Both the position numbers and the translations under genes were made by a program. The notes beneath the pieces were generated by a model that had not been told where the DNA came from, ran no database searches, and worked only from the letters and a program-made list of their open reading frames with translations. A stretch of DNA of 9,155 nucleotides from Terriglobia bacterium. GTDB lineage: Bacteria; Acidobacteriota; Terriglobia; UBA7540. This document shows, piece after piece, positions 6,478 to 9,155 of this stretch (positions within the stretch are counted from its first letter, which is position 1; each line of letters opens with the position of its first letter). The DNA is taken from contig JASHTR010000337.1 in assembly GCA_030040455.1 (NCBI GenBank), forward strand, positions 1-9,155, in the 5' to 3' direction.

Positions 6478-7761
6478 CTACCCCCCCTCTACGGTGGAAA
6501 GTGAAGAAGCCACCTCAGCCCGCAGCGACTCGGTAACCCGCGCCCGTATGCGCACGGAGCTATCGAGATATTGCGTGGAAAGAACGGCTCCGGCGCGAAG
6601 CAGCAAGGCAAGCGTTTTACCATCGGAGGTGGAAACTTCAAATTCTGTTTCGACGGCGGGTTCCGGAGCCAGAGCCCGATCGATGCGGCGGAGCAACTCG
6701 GGAAGGCCGCTGCCCGTGAGCGCAGAAACCGCAATCCCGGCTTCAGGCGCAGGGCGACGAAGGCCGGGTTCAGGAATCCGGTCCACTTTGTTCCACACGT
6801 GAAGGAGAGGGGTGGACGCAAGGCCCATGCTCTCAAGCAAGCCAGCGACCACCCGATCCTGGTCCTCCCAATCCGGAGTCGAGGCATCCGTGACGTGAAG
6901 CAGCAGGTCCGCGCTCTCGAGTTCTTCAAAAGTAGCGCGGAAGGCGGCAACGAGGTGGGCAGGAAGACGGCGGATAAACCCGACGGTGTCCGAAAGCAGC
7001 ACTTTGCGATGAGATTCGAGTTGGATGAGGCGCACCGTTGGATCAAGCGTAGCGAACAGGCGCGAAGAGGTCGGCGCGTTGAATCCCGTCAGGGCGTTGA
7101 ACAGGGTCGATTTTCCGGCGTTGGTATAGCCGACGAGGGCAACGTTTAGGAAGCGCTGTTTGCGGCGATGCTCGCGGTGAAGGCCCCGCTGCGAGCGGAC
7201 GCGTTCGAGGGCGTCTCGCAGCCGCTGGACGCGGGCCCGAACCCGGCGTCGGTCAAATTCGAGTTGCTGTTCGCCAGGCCCGCGCGTGCCGATGCCCCCG
7301 CCCAGCCGTGAAAGCAGCGTGCCATGCCCGGCGAGGCGGGGCAGCAGATAGGTGAGCTGCGCGAGCTCGACCTGGAGCTTACCTTCGCGCGTCCGCGCGC
7401 GGCGCGCGAAGATGTCCAGAATGAGCTGCGTCCGGTCAATCACGCGAAGGTCCAGGGCTTCTTCCAGGTTTCGGAGTTGCGTTGGGGTCAGGTCATGACC
7501 GAAAATCACCGTCTTCGCTCCTGCCGCTTGCGCTTCCCGGCGAATCTGTTCCAGCTTCCCGCGACCCACAAGCGTGGCCGGGTCCGGATGCGAAGAGCGC
7601 TGGCAAGTTGATCCCAGCATCCGCGCCCCGGCGCTCGCCGCAAGCTCCTTCAGCTCCCCGAAGGATCCCCCATCGTCTAGCGCGCGCGATGGCCCGGAGC
7701 CGTTGCCTCGCCGGCTGCATTCCCATTCAACAAGATAAACGCCTTCACGGGCTTCGAAAAT
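6478..7761 (-). CDS. hflX: GTPase HflX, probably starting at an ATT codon
   Basis: HflX is a ribosome-associated GTPase that in other bacteria splits stalled or stress-damaged 70S ribosomes. The length would be 427 residues; E. coli HflX has 426. The order is typical: an N-terminal HflX domain with 'DPATLVGRGKL' (60-70), 'VIDRTQLILDIFA' and 'GGIGTRGPGE' (155-164), then the G domain. The G domain has P-loop GYTNAGKST (211-219), 'ATLDPT' (237-242), DTVGF (258-262), NKVD (324-327) and SALTG (346-350). The first in-frame ATG, at 7620, would remove the conserved beginning and has no ribosome binding site. Upstream codons still read as HflX ('VYLVEWE', 'FGELKELAASAGA'). Between the in-frame upstream stop and 7620 there is no ATG, GTG or TTG, but ATT at 7759-7761 lies 6 bases after GGAGG. 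Starting there gives 'MFEAREGVYLV', much like the E. coli start. It is one base downstream of hfq. Confidence 0.93.
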   Translation of the reverse strand: MFEAREGVYLVEWECSRRGNGSGPSRALDDGGSFGELKELAASAGARMLGSTCQRSSHPDPATLVGRGKLEQIRREAQAAGAKTVIFGHDLTPTQLRNLEEALDLRVIDRTQLILDIFARRARTREGKLQVELAQLTYLLPRLAGHGTLLSRLGGGIGTRGPGEQQLEFDRRRVRARVQRLRDALERVRSQRGLHREHRRKQRFLNVALVGYTNAGKSTLFNALTGFNAPTSSRLFATLDPTVRLIQLESHRKVLLSDTVGFIRRLPAHLVAAFRATFEELESADLLLHVTDASTPDWEDQDRVVAGLLESMGLASTPLLHVWNKVDRIPEPGLRRPAPEAGIAVSALTGSGLPELLRRIDRALAPEPAVETEFEVSTSDGKTLALLLRAGAVLSTQYLDSSVRIRARVTESLRAEVASSLSTVEGG

Positions 7762-7762
7762 A

Positions 7763-8041
7763 TTATTCCTCCGTGGTGTTCTGGGGCGTTGCGGACGCCT
7801 CTGTGCGATGGACGAGGACCGTTGAGATGGCGTGTTTGAAGATCAGTTGTTCCTGGTGGTTACTCTCCAGAATGAGCGAGAACTTATCGAAGCTTCGGAT
7901 GCGCCCGCTGATTTTAACTCCGTTCACAAGATAGATCGTGACGGCGGACTTTTCCCGCCGCGCGTTGTTTAGGAATCCCTCCTGGATGTTCTGCTGGTTT
8001 CTCTCTGCCAGGTCTTTCTTGTCGCTTCCCAAAGCAGTCAT
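7763..8041 (-). CDS. hfq: RNA chaperone Hfq
   Basis: A 92-residue Sm-like protein that forms a hexameric ring and pairs small RNAs with messenger RNAs. It carries the characteristic start of the Sm fold, '[13 protein letters not shown]' (18-30), with Q20 and the rim arginines R28-R29. The Sm1 strand region '[13 protein letters not shown]' (34-46) follows, then F51-D-K-F54 of the proximal uridine pocket, and Sm2 'FKHAIST' (68-74). E. coli has Tyr at the first Sm2 position; Phe here keeps the aromatic ring. The tail after 79 is short and polar. The N-terminus is about 12 residues longer than in E. coli. The ATG at 8041 is preceded by AAAGGA about 8 bases upstream. The probable promoter is at 8141-8146 with a leader of about 90 bases, which contains a 5-bp hairpin (GGGAG/CTCCC, 8089-8103). 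It is co-transcribed with hflX. Confidence 0.97.
   Translation of the reverse strand: MTALGSDKKDLAERNQQNIQEGFLNNARREKSAVTIYLVNGVKISGRIRSFDKFSLILESNHQEQLIFKHAISTVLVHRTEASATPQNTTEE
7768..7772 (-). promoter_or_regulatory. hflX: Ribosome binding site supporting the ATT start of hflX
   Basis: GGAGG on the minus strand lies within the last codons of hfq and 6 bases before the ATT at 7759-7761. There is no other start-like codon at suitable distance in the hflX frame. The site overlaps the hfq end, so hflX translation is likely coupled to that of hfq. Confidence 0.6.
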
Positions 8042-8140
8042 CGATGAGTCCTTTCACTCCTGCGTCGCGGATTTTCGGCTTAACCTGCGGGAGAGCCGCT
8101 CCCCAAGCCCAAAACTGAGAAGCGGTGAGAAAATTAGAAC

Positions 8141-8146
8141 ATTATA
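8141..8146 (-). promoter_or_regulatory. Probable -10 box of the hfq-hflX promoter
   Basis: A perfect TATAAT on the minus strand about 100 bases before hfq, downstream of the miaA terminator, where a new promoter is needed. No good TTGACA lies 16-18 bases upstream. That position falls inside the right-hand side of the 69-bp palindrome (8152-8220), so any -35 contact would be made by repeat sequence. Confidence 0.45.
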
Positions 8147-8151
8147 TGGGC

Positions 8152-8220
8152 GGACATAAGTCGGCAGCGGTCCAAAACTGTAGCGCCGCTACAGAAAACG
8201 ACTGCTGCCGACTTATGTCC
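8152..8220. repeat. 69-bp nested palindromic element (MITE- or REP-like)
   Basis: Two perfect 17-bp inverted arms bound the element: GGACATAAGTCGGCAGC at 8152-8168 and its reverse complement at 8204-8220. Inside lies a second perfect inverted repeat, CTGTAGCG (8178-8185) and CGCTACAG (8187-8194), so a transcript could fold into a two-part hairpin or cruciform. There is no coding potential and no obvious target-site duplication (flanks ATATGGGC and TTACGTTT). The form suggests a short non-autonomous mobile palindrome, but a regulatory hairpin is possible. Confidence 0.7.
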
Positions 8221-8231
8221 TTACGTTTAGC

Positions 8232-8252
8232 AAAAAAGCCTCTCGCAGAGGC
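8232..8252 (-). terminator. Intrinsic terminator downstream of miaA
   Basis: On the minus strand GCCTCT-GCG-AGAGGC forms a 6-bp stem with a 3-base loop (8238-8252), followed at once by TTTTTT (8232-8237). It lies about 100 bases past the miaA stop and forms one end of the longer palindrome at 8236-8334. It should separate miaA transcription from hfq-hflX, at least in part. Confidence 0.7.
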
Positions 8253-8334
8253 GCAAAGCCGCAAGGGTACGCAAAGAAACCACAGGCGTTCCACTTTTGC
8301 GTTTCTTGGCGCCTTAGCGCCTTTGTGAGAGCTT
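8236..8334. repeat. About 100-bp imperfect inverted repeat, dispersed intergenic type
   Basis: The left arm, starting TCTCGCAGAGGCGCAAAG at 8241, pairs imperfectly with the right arm ending near 8330. Read on the other strand, the right arm starts TCTCACAAAGGCGCTAAG; both arms continue into similar 'ACGCAAA' blocks. Translated on the minus strand it gives 'SHKGAKAPRNAK' and 'LCVPLRLCASARGFF', well known as spurious proteins produced from this kind of dispersed intergenic repeat in many genomes. It is not a gene; its left end provides the miaA terminator. Confidence 0.65.
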
Positions 8335-8354
8335 GTTAGTTTTTCCACAGCCTC

Positions 8355-9155
8355 TCAGTCATTACCCTTTGCGAGGTTTTTTGTCGACCCCATTCTTCGC
8401 ACCTCCTCAACCCGCGCAGGTAGCGTCCGATGAAGAAGCTGCAAAACTTCTCGTTGAATGTCGGGGTCGTCGCCGAAGCCCATAAACCACGTCACTCCCT
8501 CTTCGCGCCGAAACCAGGTTAACTGGCGCTTGGCGTAATGCCGGGTTTCTGCTTGTGTTTCCTGAACGGCCTCTTGAAGGGAGAAACCTCCTCGCACCAC
8601 CGCCTGCGCCTGGCGATAGCCGAGAGCGGTGAAAGGTCCAGGGTCTCCATATTTTTCAAGCAAGGCCCGGGCCTCTTCGATGAGTCCTGAAGCAAACATC
8701 CATTCCGTCCTCCGGTCAATGCGGCGATAGAGCGCGCGACGCTCCGGCTCAAGCCCGACTTTGAATACCCTGAACCCCGCAAGACCTCGTCTGCCCCTAG
8801 CCTGCAAGCGAGAGAGAGGCTGGCGCGCCAGGAAGCACACTTCCAGCGCTCGAATGATTTTTTGGCTGTCGTGAGGATGAACGTGCGCCGCCGAGGGCAG
8901 GTCAAGGCGGGTTAGCAGGCGGTGGAGAAAGGCTTTCCCCCGCCGGTCCGCCGCAGCGCGAAGCTTCGCCCGAAGTTGCTCGGAGCGCGCAGGACCTTCG
9001 AACAGGCCGTGCAACAACGCTCGCAGATAGAGCCCGGTGCCTCCCACAAAAATCGGTAAACGTCCTCGCTTTTTCACTCCCTCAAGTGCCTCAAGTGCCA
9101 AGCGCCGGTAGTGCCCTGCGGTAAAGACGCGCCCCGGCTGGGCAATATCGAGGAG
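8355..9155 (-). CDS. miaA: tRNA dimethylallyltransferase MiaA, 5' end beyond the window
   Basis: MiaA transfers a dimethylallyl group to N6 of A37 in tRNAs reading U-starting codons, the first step to i6A and ms2i6A. The visible 266 residues run in frame to the window edge. The missing part, about 60-70 residues, would hold the P-loop. Seen in order are 'LLDIAQPGRVFTAGHYRR' (1-18), 'LPIFVGGTGLYLRALLHGL' (33-51), 'HPHDSQKIIRALEVC' (93-107), 'FTALGYRQ' (174-181) and 'YAKRQLTWFRRE' (206-217), all family landmarks that align readily with E. coli MiaA. The frame is intact and the stop is at 8355-8357. A TTG at 9101 is an internal codon, not the start. It is followed by the terminator at 8232-8252 and then hfq, the classical neighbour. 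Confidence 0.95.
   Translation of the reverse strand, partial: LLDIAQPGRVFTAGHYRRLALEALEGVKKRGRLPIFVGGTGLYLRALLHGLFEGPARSEQLRAKLRAAADRRGKAFLHRLLTRLDLPSAAHVHPHDSQKIIRALEVCFLARQPLSRLQARGRRGLAGFRVFKVGLEPERRALYRRIDRRTEWMFASGLIEEARALLEKYGDPGPFTALGYRQAQAVVRGGFSLQEAVQETQAETRHYAKRQLTWFRREEGVTWFMGFGDDPDIQREVLQLLHRTLPARVEEVRRMGSTKNLAKGND

Larger units (their letters stand above)
8042..8354. other. miaA-hfq spacer filled with repeats and control signals
   Basis: This 313-bp stretch has no real gene. In minus-strand order it holds a TTTTCCACA nonamer (8341-8349), the dispersed inverted repeat with the miaA terminator, the 69-bp palindrome, the TATAAT box and the hfq leader. In E. coli the corresponding gap is short, so the spacer looks enlarged by insertion of repeats. 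Confidence 0.6.

Noticed and set aside
7493..7726. Minus-strand open frame with a tandem ATG start near 7726, which could be taken for the start of hflX
   Set aside because: It is in a different frame from hflX and gives an Arg/Gly/Ala-rich nonsense protein; the hflX frame itself carries the recognisable HflX residues through this region.
8152..8220. CRISPR repeat or tRNA-like structure
   Set aside because: Only a single nested palindrome, with no repeated spacer units and no tRNA anticodon or T-arm pattern.
8142..8348. Open frame of 68 codons on the minus strand between miaA and hfq
   Set aside because: Its translation (SHKGAKAPRNAK, LCVPLRLCASARGFF) is the typical spurious product of a dispersed intergenic repeat, and it spans two palindromes and a terminator.

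Overview
This window is ordinary chromosomal DNA from a GC-rich, probably Gram-negative bacterium, with one large uncharacterised gene in the middle. The best guess is Acidobacteriota or a relative. This rests on the style of the Hfq, HflX and PgsA sequences, a secreted 'choice-of-anchor'-like protein at the left edge, and an intergenic palindromic repeat of a kind common in such genomes. It is an inference, not a proof. All recognisable genes lie on the minus strand except one small plus-strand gene at 5816-6136.

Read in the direction of minus-strand transcription (right to left), the window opens with the 3' part of miaA (tRNA A37 dimethylallyltransferase). Next comes a 313-bp spacer holding an intrinsic terminator, two palindromic repeats and a probable hfq promoter. 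hfq (RNA chaperone) and hflX (ribosome-associated GTPase) follow, with one base between them. miaA-hfq-hflX is the classical order known from Escherichia coli, but here the repeat-filled spacer probably uncouples miaA from hfq-hflX. The hflX reading frame appears to begin at an ATT codon just after the hfq stop.

To the left is a convergent intergenic region (6137-6477) with two exact TTTTCCACA motifs and a degenerate third. Then comes a small plus-strand gene for a possible cupin-like protein. Divergent from it is a 3.5-kb minus-strand gene (2106-5633) for a protein of about 1175 residues, with one N-terminal membrane or signal segment, a large extracytoplasmic region and about eleven C-terminal membrane segments. 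I cannot assign it a function. Its coding sequence looks less GC-rich than its neighbours.

Downstream, a near-consensus sigma-70 promoter (2028-2056) drives a two-gene unit: pgsA (phosphatidylglycerophosphate synthase) overlapping an AMMECR1-domain gene. After a GC-rich hairpin and a second near-consensus promoter (484-513), the left edge holds the start of a gene for an exported protein, cut by the window.

The genes cover tRNA modification, RNA-based regulation, ribosome rescue and phospholipid synthesis, plus one unknown envelope protein. No mobile-element gene, CRISPR array, tRNA or rRNA was seen.
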